Origin: Cytomitobacter sp965233735
Lineage (GTDB): Bacteria; Pseudomonadota; Alphaproteobacteria; CAJXXZ01; 1604HC
NCBI GenBank assembly: GCA_965233735.1
Contig: OZ247501.1
Span: forward strand, 434,001 to 498,000
Direction: 5' to 3'
Length of the DNA stretch: 64,000 nt
How positions within the stretch are numbered: position 1 is the stretch's first letter; each line of letters begins with the position of its first letter. Under the pieces are notes generated by a model. The model ran no database searches. It had not been told where the DNA came from and was given only the letters and a program-made list of their open reading frames with translations. Below are positions 27,457 to 37,418 of the stretch, piece by piece. The position numbers and the translations under genes were made by a program.

Positions 27457-29226
27457 ATGTGTGGTTTAATAGGAATAGTTCACAAGGATAAAAATGTTTA
27501 TGAAAGCATTTGCAACGGATTAGATTACTTGCAATATAGAGGATATGATTCTTGTGGAATAGCTTTGATAAATGACAATTCTATTCAAGTGAACAAGCAA
27601 ATAGGATCTATTAGTGGTCTTAAAAAATCACATATTAAAGGTAAAATTGGCATTGGACATACTCGTTGGGCTACTCATGGATGCATCAGCATTAAAAATA
27701 CGCACCCATTTATATATGAAAACCTAGCAGTTATACATAATGGAATAATTGAAAATCACTTAGATATTAAAGAAAAATACCCTGACCATATTTGGAAAAC
27801 TGAATCTGATACAGAATCTATTTTAAAATTAGCTTATGAGTATTTAAATGAATATAAATCTAAAAATAAATCTTACAATGAAGATGAAGCTTGGGAATTC
27901 ACATTTAAAAAATTATGCAATAACTTAGAAGGATCATTCGCTGTTGCATTTTTAGATCTAAACAGCCCTGATAAAATTTTCTTCATAAGAAAAGGATTAA
28001 GCGCTTTATCAATTGCTGTTTCAGATGATTTTGCTGCTGTAGCGTCTGATTGCTTAGCTTTGTCAGATTTAGCTGAATATGTAATTGATATTGAAGATGA
28101 ACAATATGGATATATTAAATTAGGAGAATATAAGATATTTTCTGGAATACCAAATGAAAAAAGAAGAATTATAAAATTCCCTAAAATGATAGATAAGTCC
28201 CATGATACATGGTTTTCACATGAATTTAACAGCCAGCCCATGGTTCTATCTAATGCCATGTTTAAATTAAACAATACTTTCACTTGGCCAGAACTAACTC
28301 CAAAAATGATAGAAATTGTTGGATGTGGCAGTGCATATTTAGCTGGATGCGTTGGAAAACACTGGATAGAAAAGCATGCCAAAATTCTTTGTAGAATTCA
28401 AATGTCATCTGAATGGATTGATATGTCTGAATATGAGAAAACACTAGTTTTGGTATCTCAATCAGGAGAAACTGCTGACACTCTATCTGCATTAAAAAAG
28501 ATCAAAAGCAACAATATAAATACAGTCGGATTTGTAAACACTTTAGGTAGCACATTATCTAGGTCTGTTGACCACATTATCCCAACCTTTGTAGGCCAGG
28601 AAGTAAGCGTAGCTTCTACAAAAGCTATGACTGGACAAATGTTATCATTATATTTATGGGCTCATAAATTAGCTAATGTAGACAAAAAAGATGATCTTTG
28701 TGGGTTGTTTGAAAAAATGGATAATTTAATCAAAATGTTACCTTCACTAAGCAAGGAAGTTATTGATATATGCTCACATACACAAGATTTATTTATTTTA
28801 GCAAAAGAAAACTTAGTTCCTATAGCTCATGAAGGGGCTCTTAAAATTCAAGAATTGGCATATATTCATGCTGCATCATTTAGCGCAAGTGAATTGAAAC
28901 ATGGCCCATTAGCTATGATTAATAATAATCATGATTCTTCTCAAGCAATAATATTTTTGGCTCCATCTTCTAGCAAGTTATGGAAAAAACTTCTATCTTC
29001 ATTTGAAGAAGTACAAAGTCGCGGTGGAAAGGTTATAGTCATGACAGATAAGCCAGAAGCATTTAAAAGTGCACACGCTGTAGTAAAAATGCCATATATA
29101 GATTATGATCTTGCTCCATTTATATATATACTTCCTCTTCAATGGTTAGCATATGGATTAGCTATAAGAAAAGGAAATCCCATAGATATGCCAAGAAATT
29201 TAGCAAAATCTGTAACCGTAGAATAA
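27457..29226 (+). CDS. glmS: Glutamine-fructose-6-phosphate aminotransferase (isomerizing)
   Basis: GlmS makes glucosamine 6-phosphate from fructose 6-phosphate and glutamine. The 589-residue protein starts with MCGLIGIV, so Cys2 is the glutaminase nucleophile. It contains the family segments YRGYDSCGIA and GHTRWATHG, two sugar-isomerase (SIS) domains (GCGSAYLAG, VSQSGETADT, ELKHGPLAMI) and the C-terminal NLAKSVTVE. It is a little shorter than the usual 609. An AGGAGG-like site sits in the end of glmU. No ribozyme or riboswitch is visible upstream, since it directly follows glmU. Confidence 0.98.
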   Translation: MCGLIGIVHKDKNVYESICNGLDYLQYRGYDSCGIALINDNSIQVNKQIGSISGLKKSHIKGKIGIGHTRWATHGCISIKNTHPFIYENLAVIHNGIIENHLDIKEKYPDHIWKTESDTESILKLAYEYLNEYKSKNKSYNEDEAWEFTFKKLCNNLEGSFAVAFLDLNSPDKIFFIRKGLSALSIAVSDDFAAVASDCLALSDLAEYVIDIEDEQYGYIKLGEYKIFSGIPNEKRRIIKFPKMIDKSHDTWFSHEFNSQPMVLSNAMFKLNNTFTWPELTPKMIEIVGCGSAYLAGCVGKHWIEKHAKILCRIQMSSEWIDMSEYEKTLVLVSQSGETADTLSALKKIKSNNINTVGFVNTLGSTLSRSVDHIIPTFVGQEVSVASTKAMTGQMLSLYLWAHKLANVDKKDDLCGLFEKMDNLIKMLPSLSKEVIDICSHTQDLFILAKENLVPIAHEGALKIQELAYIHAASFSASELKHGPLAMINNNHDSSQAIIFLAPSSSKLWKKLLSSFEEVQSRGGKVIVMTDKPEAFKSAHAVVKMPYIDYDLAPFIYILPLQWLAYGLAIRKGNPIDMPRNLAKSVTVE

Positions 29227-29236
29227 ATATGAAATG

Positions 29237-29255
29237 CTTATCATTTCTTGATAAG
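29237..29255 (+). terminator. Putative weak terminator after glmS
   Basis: CTTATCA and TGATAAG form a seven-bp stem with a TTTCT loop 10 bp after the glmS stop. The following sequence is A/T mixed rather than a T run. Confidence 0.35.
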
Positions 29256-29428
29256 TAAAATTCTACTTTATAATCAAATTGGTAAATTAAATGAGAGTGA
29301 TATTAAATTGATATAATAAATTTAATGTGAATAAGTTTTTATTTTATTGGATAGTTTTAATTAAACATGTTGATTTAACTATCAGTAATTTAAAACCATG
29401 TAACTTAAATAAAAATACATAACTAATA

Positions 29429-30841
29429 TTAATTATAAAATACTATTTGAGGATTATTAAGATTTTTATGCATACTAATATGCTTTATAACATCTAGCAA
29501 TCCACCTTTTTCATCAACAAGACCTAATTTAATAGATTCTTCCCCTGTATATACCTGACCCAAACTAATTTGCTTTGCATATTTCGGATCAAAATTTCTT
29601 TCTATTTGAACTAAATTTCTAAACTGCTGCAGAGATCTTTTTACTGAATTAATATAATTCTCTTTTTGCAACTTGGTTAATGGATTAAATTCATTAACAT
29701 CTTCCATATGAGAATGAATACTTTCAAAATTAATTCCATGTTTCTTTGAATGCGTATGTGTACCAATAACACCAATAGAACCAATAAAAGCAGAGTTAGA
29801 AGTAAATATTCTCTCACCAGCCAATGCAATCATATATGATCCAGAAGTAGCTGTACCTTTAACAGAGGATAATAATGTTTTCTTTTTTCTCAGATTTTTC
29901 AAAGCAGAATAAAGCTCAGAAGAATGATATGAACATCCACCAGGACTATCTATTCTTAATATTACAGCTTTTACTTTTTTATCTTTTCCAATTTTATCTA
30001 GTTCATTCAAAAAAGACATACTACAAAATGAAGAATTTGACATAATTGGTCCAATAATATTCAATATTACAATTTTAGAATTATTTTCAATTGCTTTATA
30101 TTGTTTTGCATATTGAGAAATAGATACTTTATTTTGATATTGATTTTTCCAATTTATAAAGCTATCAATTGTGAAAAATTTAGCTTTGTCTGCAATTTCT
30201 ATATTAGTTTTAAAACCCATAATTGATTCTATATTATTCATATTAATTGATTTTTGGATGTCATTAGTAATAATTTGTGAGGTTGATTTCAATAATTGAG
30301 CAAGTCCTTCTCTGTACTCATCACTCATAGAGCTTCTTATTTCATTTTCTCCTGTTTTGAATTCTCCAGTAGTAGTAATATCCACATTAATTCCGTTAGA
30401 TTTATAATAATCTTTCATAAAAGGAATGTGCAAATGCAATCCAGATATATAACTATCACTATTATGAGCCAAGGTAACTTTAGAGGCATGAGAAATAAGA
30501 TATAAAGATTTAAAATCTAAAGAAGGAGAATATACATGAACAAATTTCTTATTTTTTTTCATCAAATCTAAAATTTGATTTAATTCTTCAATATTACTTA
30601 AAGATGTATACCCACTGAGAATCCCATATCTATAATTAATACAAAGCCCTTTTACTCTTTTATCAGATGCCGACTTTTTCAATAATAGAAGCATTTTATC
30701 AAATGAATTATATGGTACATAGTCATCTTCAAACCCGTATGTAAGAATAATATCTTTGTTATAATAAGTTTTACATAATTCAAAGGAATACTTTAAAGAT
30801 AAAACTGTTAAAATAGAAAATATAAACTTATAAAACTTCAT
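29429..30841 (-). CDS. sppA: Signal peptide peptidase SppA (S49 family serine protease)
   Basis: SppA digests cleaved signal peptides in the inner membrane. The 470-residue protein has one N-terminal membrane segment and two crotonase-like S49 domains. Lys appears in the first (TTGEFKTGEN), and Ser in the second (TATSGSYMIALAGE) just after RIDSPGG. The Ser-Lys dyad of long SppA forms is therefore present. The gene lies 43 bp downstream of tssA on the same strand and could be part of the tssL-tssM-tssA transcript. Many exported proteins in this genome make a signal peptide peptidase useful. Confidence 0.88.
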   Translation of the reverse strand: MKFYKFIFSILTVLSLKYSFELCKTYYNKDIILTYGFEDDYVPYNSFDKMLLLLKKSASDKRVKGLCINYRYGILSGYTSLSNIEELNQILDLMKKNKKFVHVYSPSLDFKSLYLISHASKVTLAHNSDSYISGLHLHIPFMKDYYKSNGINVDITTTGEFKTGENEIRSSMSDEYREGLAQLLKSTSQIITNDIQKSINMNNIESIMGFKTNIEIADKAKFFTIDSFINWKNQYQNKVSISQYAKQYKAIENNSKIVILNIIGPIMSNSSFCSMSFLNELDKIGKDKKVKAVILRIDSPGGCSYHSSELYSALKNLRKKKTLLSSVKGTATSGSYMIALAGERIFTSNSAFIGSIGVIGTHTHSKKHGINFESIHSHMEDVNEFNPLTKLQKENYINSVKRSLQQFRNLVQIERNFDPKYAKQISLGQVYTGEESIKLGLVDEKGGLLDVIKHISMHKNLNNPQIVFYN

Positions 30842-30884
30842 TACTCAATTATAATTTCTTTTCATTGATATACCAATAACATAG

Positions 30885-31745
30885 CTAATCCATTTTCTTG
30901 AATATTTTTTCAATAATAACAGGATCGTTAAACTCATTTAAAATTTCAACAAATGTTTTGCTTTCCCACTCACATGCTTTTTTTAATAAATAAGGAGTCG
31001 CGCTATGCGGATCATGAGTTTTCAAATATACCATAACTTCCTTGATAACTTTATATGCACTTTCTCTACTAGTGATATAAGAAATATTATTGGATTCATT
31101 ATTTTCAATTATTTTTTGTGGCAATAATTGATTAAGAGATAAAATTGCATTTTCATAATCATTTAAAAGATTAATAGAGCTCATCATTACATCTTCTTTA
31201 ATTTTTTTATTAATTTTCATTAATATATTTTTCATTTCCTTAATAGCAAATAAAATATTCTTATATTCTAATTCTCTTAATTTCTCAAATTGATCTAGTG
31301 GCTTGTTTTTTATAAAATCAGACAAAGAATATTTCAAACTATCTTTTTTATACAAAATCATTATATTGGGCCATGAAATTTTCAATGCTTTATTTAAATT
31401 AATAAATGCCTTATGAGCAAAATCTTTATCTTTATCTTGCAAAAACTCATCTAATATATATTCTAAATCTTTCCAGTATTTCAAATCATCTTGAATATTA
31501 TAAATAGAAGCCTCAATAAACCAAGCTATTACTTGTATATCTTTTTTATTTTTAGCCAGTATTTCTAAACATAATTTCTGTATTTTAGCCCAATCTTTTT
31601 TTGTTTCTTCAAAATCCCATACTCCTTTAGGAAGGGTGTCTTCTTCTTTATGCATTAAGGCTTCTAACGTAACATATAGATTTGAGCTTCTAATGTTTTG
31701 AATAGGGTTCTCAATTTTCATTCTAATATCTTCTACTTTATACAT
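30885..31745 (-). CDS. tssA: Type VI secretion protein TssA (ImpA N-terminal domain)
   Basis: TssA proteins bind the T6SS baseplate and guide sheath-tube assembly. The 286-residue protein has the ImpA N-terminal signature: an ENPIQNI-like NPAGED segment near residue 12, then GVWDFEETKKDWAKIQ (41-56), then KKDIQVIAWFIEAS (67-80). The C-terminal part is helical and has no clear class-specific domain. The ATG overlaps the tssM stop by 13 bp, so it is translated as part of the tssL-tssM-tssA operon. Shorter than most TssA proteins (about 350-500), it may be a class with little more than the N-domain. Confidence 0.8.
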   Translation of the reverse strand: MYKVEDIRMKIENPIQNIRSSNLYVTLEALMHKEEDTLPKGVWDFEETKKDWAKIQKLCLEILAKNKKDIQVIAWFIEASIYNIQDDLKYWKDLEYILDEFLQDKDKDFAHKAFINLNKALKISWPNIMILYKKDSLKYSLSDFIKNKPLDQFEKLRELEYKNILFAIKEMKNILMKINKKIKEDVMMSSINLLNDYENAILSLNQLLPQKIIENNESNNISYITSRESAYKVIKEVMVYLKTHDPHSATPYLLKKACEWESKTFVEILNEFNDPVIIEKIFKKMD

Positions 31746-34700
31746 AGCTTCAAATCTCCTTTAGGCAATGCTGGAGCATATCCTGGAAAGTCAGGCCACT
31801 CATTAAGATTTCCTTTCAGTTCAATATCCATCCATACAGTTAATTTATTATTGTTTTTGCAATCTTTAATTGGAATGTCAATTTTAAACCTCTTTGTTTT
31901 TCCACAGAAATGACTTTTATATTGATTTGCAAACCTCATAAACCCAAAAAATCCTTTATATGATTTTGTATATGACTCTCCACCTATAAAAGATAAATCA
32001 CTTTCTTTTGAAATTCTGAATATATTTTGAAAATCATATTGCATAAAAGGAATCTCTTGTGCATTCATATTCATTGATATAACTTTATTATTAAATTTCA
32101 TTGACCATTCTGACAAATAATTTCCCATATATTCATTGTCACGATTAGTTCTCAATGTAATCAATAATGCTCCTTTATTTTTTTCAGTGCATTCTGAAAT
32201 ACACTTCAACCAAGATACTGTTGATTTCATTTTTTTAAGAAAATCAATCCATGGACGCTGCTTTGGATCCTTAATATATTCATCCAACATGTCTATATCA
32301 TAATTTCCTTCTTTCCATAAATTCAAAAATTCCTTTATAATACCAATTTCAATTTCAGAATTTGATACTTTATTAAAAGGAAATTTATGAATCATATGCT
32401 GATTAAAGAATGAAGCTATTTTTTTATACTTAGATTTTGCTTTAATATATTGATCAAGAACACATTTGTTTTTCATGCTATAAACTAAATTATTCTTTTT
32501 TTGAGAAAAGTAGTTAACATGATCATTATCCAAGTGTATTTCCATATTAATGCATTCCTCATCTTTTTTTCCTATGAAATAATTTTCCACAAAATTTTCC
32601 AAAGATTTAATATTATTGGCTTTACCCTCTTTGTCATTATTAATATTTGTAATAATATCTTGCCATTTCAAGAAAATAGGAACATAAATTTTCTTGCTTA
32701 TATGAGAGATTTTTTCCAATAAGAAAACAGCTGGTTGAGCTAAATTAGCAATAAAATCTAATTGCTCTTTTTGCTTAACAAGATATGATTTAACATCATT
32801 TTTATTCATAGAGTCTCGATTTTCAGAATAAAAGTTAGCATGATACACGTTATATAAGTTCTTCTTCAATAATAATGCATCCACTCTTTCTAATAGTATA
32901 ATGCTTTGTTTATATAACATTTCTCTTATATCATCAAACAATGCAGAGTTCTTGTTTTTTACAAATACTAAAATTTTCAATAAATGCTTATAACTATTTA
33001 TTAGGTTATTTGATGCATTAGATATAAACATTTCCTCTGAATCAAATTCATCAAACAATTTTTGACTTTCTGCAAGCATTTTTCTTATATTTTGAACAAT
33101 ACTATTACAAGCAACAATATTCATTGATTGAGTAATTTTTTCACTCTTATGAAGAACTTTATGATTGGAAAAATGTTTGAATTCATCTATTGATTTAGAT
33201 ATTTCTTCTAAAATGCTAACATTCCACTTAACCAAATTAGTTTTCAAAGTTGTAGATATCTGCTGATCCCTATTTCTCATAAACATTTGTCCAGACAATG
33301 AATTTAACATTCCCTGAAATTCTTCAAAATCCTTAGAGATTTGAATTGTTCCATTATTACCTTGCTTCAACATTGTCCCAATTAATGGAACTCTATGCAT
33401 AATAATTTTATCCTTTAAATTAATTAACTTCATTTCAATTGATGATTTCATATTCTTAGCAATAGGGCGTCCTAATATATAGCTATCTTGCACCTTATAA
33501 AGCAAGCTATTAAAAGACTTTCCTAAGTTAAACTTGTTAGTTGAAATCCATTTAAACCCTTGATTGTTAACAATACCTACAAATTTATTAAGATCAATAT
33601 GTAATTTTGAAATATTGCTATCTTCTTTCTTCTCCATTTTGTTCAATAGTAATTCTATCTCATCAATGTAAGGCATTACTCTATGATATTCAAATGATTT
33701 GTTTAAAAATTTATCAAATAGTTCTTGAGTGTTATTTATAATGTTTTGCTTGTATTTATCTAAACTAACTGCTCCCAATTCTACATGCTTCACTGCATTC
33801 TGAAAAACAGATCTATTATTATAAAAACTCTTTCTCATATCAATATCAAGCAAATTTTTCATTATATATATAACATCATCTAAGTTGCGCAAATAGGGAA
33901 TTCTTTGCATTTTATTATATACATTTTCTAACCTTACTACTTCTTTTATATATGAAAACAAATTAATGAATTCTTTAGAGTGAATAGGGTTGAAATCATT
34001 TTTAGATTTATTTTTTGGCATAACACTTCTATTAACAAGCATCTTTAAATCATGGTTGAATTTATTAACCATAAACTTAAATATAACAACAGAATATGCA
34101 TTTCCTAACATAAAGTTTAATTTGTATCTTAAGGATGAAAACCAGGATGGAGGCATAGAGTAGAAATATAAATCTTCTACACGAATTTTGCTCATAGCAT
34201 TGATCAATAAAATTGCTTGCTCTTCAAAAATTATACTATCAAACTCATCATGCTTTCCACCATATATCAATTTCACATTATTTAATGATAGCCTCACATT
34301 TGCAATATTATTTTTTAAGCCGACATTGATTTTTTGAATGTTGGAATAATAATAAATCAAACTACCAGTTCCCAACACTATACATGCAATACTTGAACAT
34401 TGAAGAAATTTAACTTTTTTAGAGTTATCTAGAATATTGCTTGATAAAGCCTTAGATAATCCTCTTTCTTTTAAAATCTTATTAATAAACAAATTATTTA
34501 CAAAACAAATATTGTCCGAAATTTTCAAATCTAAATTATGTGTGATTTCTCCAAATTCAACACTCTTCAATGATTGAGAAAATTCATGATTAACATAAGT
34601 GTTGTTATTACATGAACCTGTAAAATAAAATCCTCTCAACATAAAATTATCGTGATATGAATTTTTCTTAAATATATATCCTAATATATTTTTCAATTTA

Positions 34701-35599
34701 TCAGTTATTTTATATAACTCAAATGGAAACATAAAAATACCATTTGAATTCACATAAGCTTCATTATTAACCAATATTTTCTGTTGAATCTTCAAAAGCC
34801 TATCAATAATATGATTCATTGCTTCATTTACAAAATCAGCACTATTAATTTGATTTATAGAATTTGGATTTGACCACCCAAACATATCATCTTGAAGGGA
34901 TGACTGAAGAGATGAGCTAAAATATGAAAATCCAGGAATTATATCTGTATGTGTAATTACAACATATATTGGAAATGAAGTTCCAAATGCTTTATGCATT
35001 TTCCATAACTTAATATAATAATGCTCAGCTAAATTAGTAATATTAATATCATCATCTAAAATATCTTTCATAGATATTGTTAAAACTAAACTATCAATAG
35101 GTTTTTCTGATCTATGATATGAAAGTAAATCTAATAACTTATTCCAGTTATCTCCATCTGAAGACACGCCTGAAAGCCCAGAAGAAAATAAAGAACTATG
35201 CATTTCTAATATCACAGCATCATTAAATAAAGACCAGTTACAAAAATCATTTTTTTCTGCTAAATCATCTATAGATTTTTCCATATGCAAACTATTAATC
35301 AATGTAGATTTTCCAGATTTTTCTGCTCCCATAACTAAAATAAATGGAAGCTTATATTTGAAATTATCACTACCTAAAAATGAATATAATATTTGCATGT
35401 TTTGATCAAAAGATTCATTTAATCTATTTGAAAAAACATTTTGTGTCTTAAATAAGCCCACTATATATTTTATAAAATTAGCAACAAATTTCTTAACAAA
35501 AGCAAAAGACTTAGGTAATTTAGAAAAAAACTTACCTAAAAATAAAAATGTGCTTGCAGATACAATGCTAATTATTAAAGCACTAAATAAATTATCCAT
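31733..35599 (-). CDS. tssM: Type VI secretion membrane-complex protein TssM (IcmF family)
   Basis: TssM bridges the inner and outer membranes in the T6SS membrane complex. The 1288-residue protein has a transmembrane segment at about residues 6-23 and a P-loop GAEKSGKS at 91-98 in the cytoplasmic NTPase-like domain. A further membrane segment lies near residue 415 (ACIVLGTGSLIYYY). The very long periplasmic part includes the C-terminal segments WMDIELKGNLNEWPDFPG. Length is above the 1100-1200 typical of the family. It overlaps tssL by eight bp with its own SD-like AGGA, and overlaps tssA at the other end. Confidence 0.93.
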   Translation of the reverse strand: MDNLFSALIISIVSASTFLFLGKFFSKLPKSFAFVKKFVANFIKYIVGLFKTQNVFSNRLNESFDQNMQILYSFLGSDNFKYKLPFILVMGAEKSGKSTLINSLHMEKSIDDLAEKNDFCNWSLFNDAVILEMHSSLFSSGLSGVSSDGDNWNKLLDLLSYHRSEKPIDSLVLTISMKDILDDDINITNLAEHYYIKLWKMHKAFGTSFPIYVVITHTDIIPGFSYFSSSLQSSLQDDMFGWSNPNSINQINSADFVNEAMNHIIDRLLKIQQKILVNNEAYVNSNGIFMFPFELYKITDKLKNILGYIFKKNSYHDNFMLRGFYFTGSCNNNTYVNHEFSQSLKSVEFGEITHNLDLKISDNICFVNNLFINKILKERGLSKALSSNILDNSKKVKFLQCSSIACIVLGTGSLIYYYSNIQKINVGLKNNIANVRLSLNNVKLIYGGKHDEFDSIIFEEQAILLINAMSKIRVEDLYFYSMPPSWFSSLRYKLNFMLGNAYSVVIFKFMVNKFNHDLKMLVNRSVMPKNKSKNDFNPIHSKEFINLFSYIKEVVRLENVYNKMQRIPYLRNLDDVIYIMKNLLDIDMRKSFYNNRSVFQNAVKHVELGAVSLDKYKQNIINNTQELFDKFLNKSFEYHRVMPYIDEIELLLNKMEKKEDSNISKLHIDLNKFVGIVNNQGFKWISTNKFNLGKSFNSLLYKVQDSYILGRPIAKNMKSSIEMKLINLKDKIIMHRVPLIGTMLKQGNNGTIQISKDFEEFQGMLNSLSGQMFMRNRDQQISTTLKTNLVKWNVSILEEISKSIDEFKHFSNHKVLHKSEKITQSMNIVACNSIVQNIRKMLAESQKLFDEFDSEEMFISNASNNLINSYKHLLKILVFVKNKNSALFDDIREMLYKQSIILLERVDALLLKKNLYNVYHANFYSENRDSMNKNDVKSYLVKQKEQLDFIANLAQPAVFLLEKISHISKKIYVPIFLKWQDIITNINNDKEGKANNIKSLENFVENYFIGKKDEECINMEIHLDNDHVNYFSQKKNNLVYSMKNKCVLDQYIKAKSKYKKIASFFNQHMIHKFPFNKVSNSEIEIGIIKEFLNLWKEGNYDIDMLDEYIKDPKQRPWIDFLKKMKSTVSWLKCISECTEKNKGALLITLRTNRDNEYMGNYLSEWSMKFNNKVISMNMNAQEIPFMQYDFQNIFRISKESDLSFIGGESYTKSYKGFFGFMRFANQYKSHFCGKTKRFKIDIPIKDCKNNNKLTVWMDIELKGNLNEWPDFPGYAPALPKGDLKLCIK

Positions 35600-36329
35600 T
35601 TTTAATGCTTCCTATATCATACTGAGCTAACTTTACCAATGACAACACATGGTTTGTAGTATAATTCCACAAAATATAACTCAAACTAATATAAGCTAAA
35701 ACAACAGCGCCAAGAACCATCAGCCAAAGCTTGTAACTTGACATTTGAGAAGAAGATATTTTTACCACAGTATGTTTTTGAGTTTGAGGAAATAAAATAA
35801 AATTCTGATCTATCATGCTTAACTCTTCATTGTTAGTCATGCTGAATAACTTTTCTTTGTACTGACTAATAATTTCATGATCATTTATACCTCTATATCT
35901 TCCTCTAAAACCCAAACCTAAACAAAATAAATAGGCGCTTCCAATATCATATTTGTAATTTGCGTTAGATATAAGAAACTCATCTATATTTTCAAAAATT
36001 TTCTTACCACCTATATGCGTTCCAAATATCTGAGTCTCTAAATTTTTGTTTTTCCACTTTTCTTGGTCGTTCCAATTTAAATTAATAAATATTTCATCTG
36101 CAAATACAGTCATGATATAAGAAATCTCTCTATACCCAGCTTCAATCAAAGTTCCCTGTTGCAAAGCTAAATCTTTTTTATAAAAAACAAATCGAATTAA
36201 TGTTTTTTGAATGTCTTCTATGCTTGCATCATTTTCATTAAATAAAATCAGTTCACGAAATTTAAATATTTCATTTATAAATTCATGAAAACAAATCATT
36301 AAAAACGAATCTTGTATTTTATTTGTCAT
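35592..36329 (-). CDS. tssL: Type VI secretion inner-membrane protein TssL (DotU family)
   Basis: TssL anchors the T6SS membrane complex with TssM. From the ATG at 36329 the product has 245 residues; a TTG two codons earlier would also be read. The DotU cytoplasmic domain shows VFADEIFINLNW (75-86), then IFGTHIGGKKIF, then GFRGRYRG (140-147), all family hallmarks. A single transmembrane segment lies at about 201-221, as expected for a C-tail anchor. No peptidoglycan-binding extension is present. It leads the tssL-tssM-tssA operon, diverging from rseP. Confidence 0.93.
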   Translation of the reverse strand: MTNKIQDSFLMICFHEFINEIFKFRELILFNENDASIEDIQKTLIRFVFYKKDLALQQGTLIEAGYREISYIMTVFADEIFINLNWNDQEKWKNKNLETQIFGTHIGGKKIFENIDEFLISNANYKYDIGSAYLFCLGLGFRGRYRGINDHEIISQYKEKLFSMTNNEELSMIDQNFILFPQTQKHTVVKISSSQMSSYKLWLMVLGAVVLAYISLSYILWNYTTNHVLSLVKLAQYDIGSIKNG

Positions 36330-36449
36330 AACCAACTACAAAGAACATAGTAGTTAAACGTAAAAAATCTTTTAATTTTAACCAATTTTTTTTTATATTT
36401 TTCACTTATATAAATTAATACGTATTTATAATTTATAATTTATTTTTAT

Positions 36450-37418
36450 TTGAGAAAGCAAACTTATTGCTTTGCTCATATTTCTTATATAAAATATGTT
36501 GTGTATTTAAATATTTTCAACTCTTTTTTATCTTTGTTTTTGATTAGTATTGTGGTAACTGTTCATGAATTAGGACATTATTTTGTAGCTAGGGTAAACA
36601 AAGCTAATATTAAAGAATTTTCTATAGGATTCGGGCCTTCATTAATATCTTATACTGATTCTCGCAATACTATATGGACTTTCAAATTATTTCCATTAGG
36701 TGGATATGTATCCTGTGACTATAACAATTTAAGCTTTATTGCTAAAACACTTCTATGCCTTGGAGGACCATTTGGAAATTTTGTCTTTTCTCTGTTTTTA
36801 GCAATTACATCTACATTATACTTAGGGAAGCCAGAGCAAAGAATATTTTTCGAAAGTCAAGAAGTAGAACAAATTAGCAGTAAAGAAAATATATTGCAAT
36901 TGAAATTTAAAGATGGAAGTGTAATTGAAACAAAAAATGACAAATTAAAAATTAAAAACAAAATATTTTATAAAAAAATTGGATTATTGGAATCAATAAA
37001 ATATTCATTTAATAACGTATACTCAATGATTACCAATCAAGTCAATGGATTAAAACATGCTATTAAATCTAGATCTTTAAAGCTTAGTGGACCTATTTTC
37101 ATATTAAAAACAACCTCTTATATCACGTCAAATTATCAAGTTTACTCTTTGATTCAATGGGTTATTGGTTTGTCAGTAGGGATTGGAGTTATTAATTTAT
37201 TTATTCTTCCTCCTCTAGATGGAGGAAGAATAATGTATGAATTTTTAAAATTATTCAACAAAAAATTTGCAAATTTCTTCATGCAAGTAAGCACGTATAT
37301 ATTTTTAGTTCTTATTTTGTTTGTTTTGTTTAACGATATATCATTGGCTATAAAAGGAACATTCTTTTTTCTTATGTTCCAAGATCTATTATTAGCTATA
37401 AAAGGAATGTTATGTTAA
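36450..37418 (+). CDS. rseP: Site-2 metalloprotease RseP/RasP family
   Basis: RseP cuts membrane proteins in the envelope stress response and removes remnant signal peptides. The 322-residue protein has the zinc motif HELGH at residues 39-43 and the second active-site segment PLDGG near residue 255. Between them only about 70 polar residues occur, too few for the usual PDZ domain, so regulation by PDZ may be absent. It probably starts at the TTG at 36450; no ATG lies before the active site. bamA overlaps its stop by 7 bp, matching the conserved rseP-bamA-skp order. Confidence 0.87.
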   Translation: MRKQTYCFAHISYIKYVVYLNIFNSFLSLFLISIVVTVHELGHYFVARVNKANIKEFSIGFGPSLISYTDSRNTIWTFKLFPLGGYVSCDYNNLSFIAKTLLCLGGPFGNFVFSLFLAITSTLYLGKPEQRIFFESQEVEQISSKENILQLKFKDGSVIETKNDKLKIKNKIFYKKIGLLESIKYSFNNVYSMITNQVNGLKHAIKSRSLKLSGPIFILKTTSYITSNYQVYSLIQWVIGLSVGIGVINLFILPPLDGGRIMYEFLKLFNKKFANFFMQVSTYIFLVLILFVLFNDISLAIKGTFFFLMFQDLLLAIKGMLC

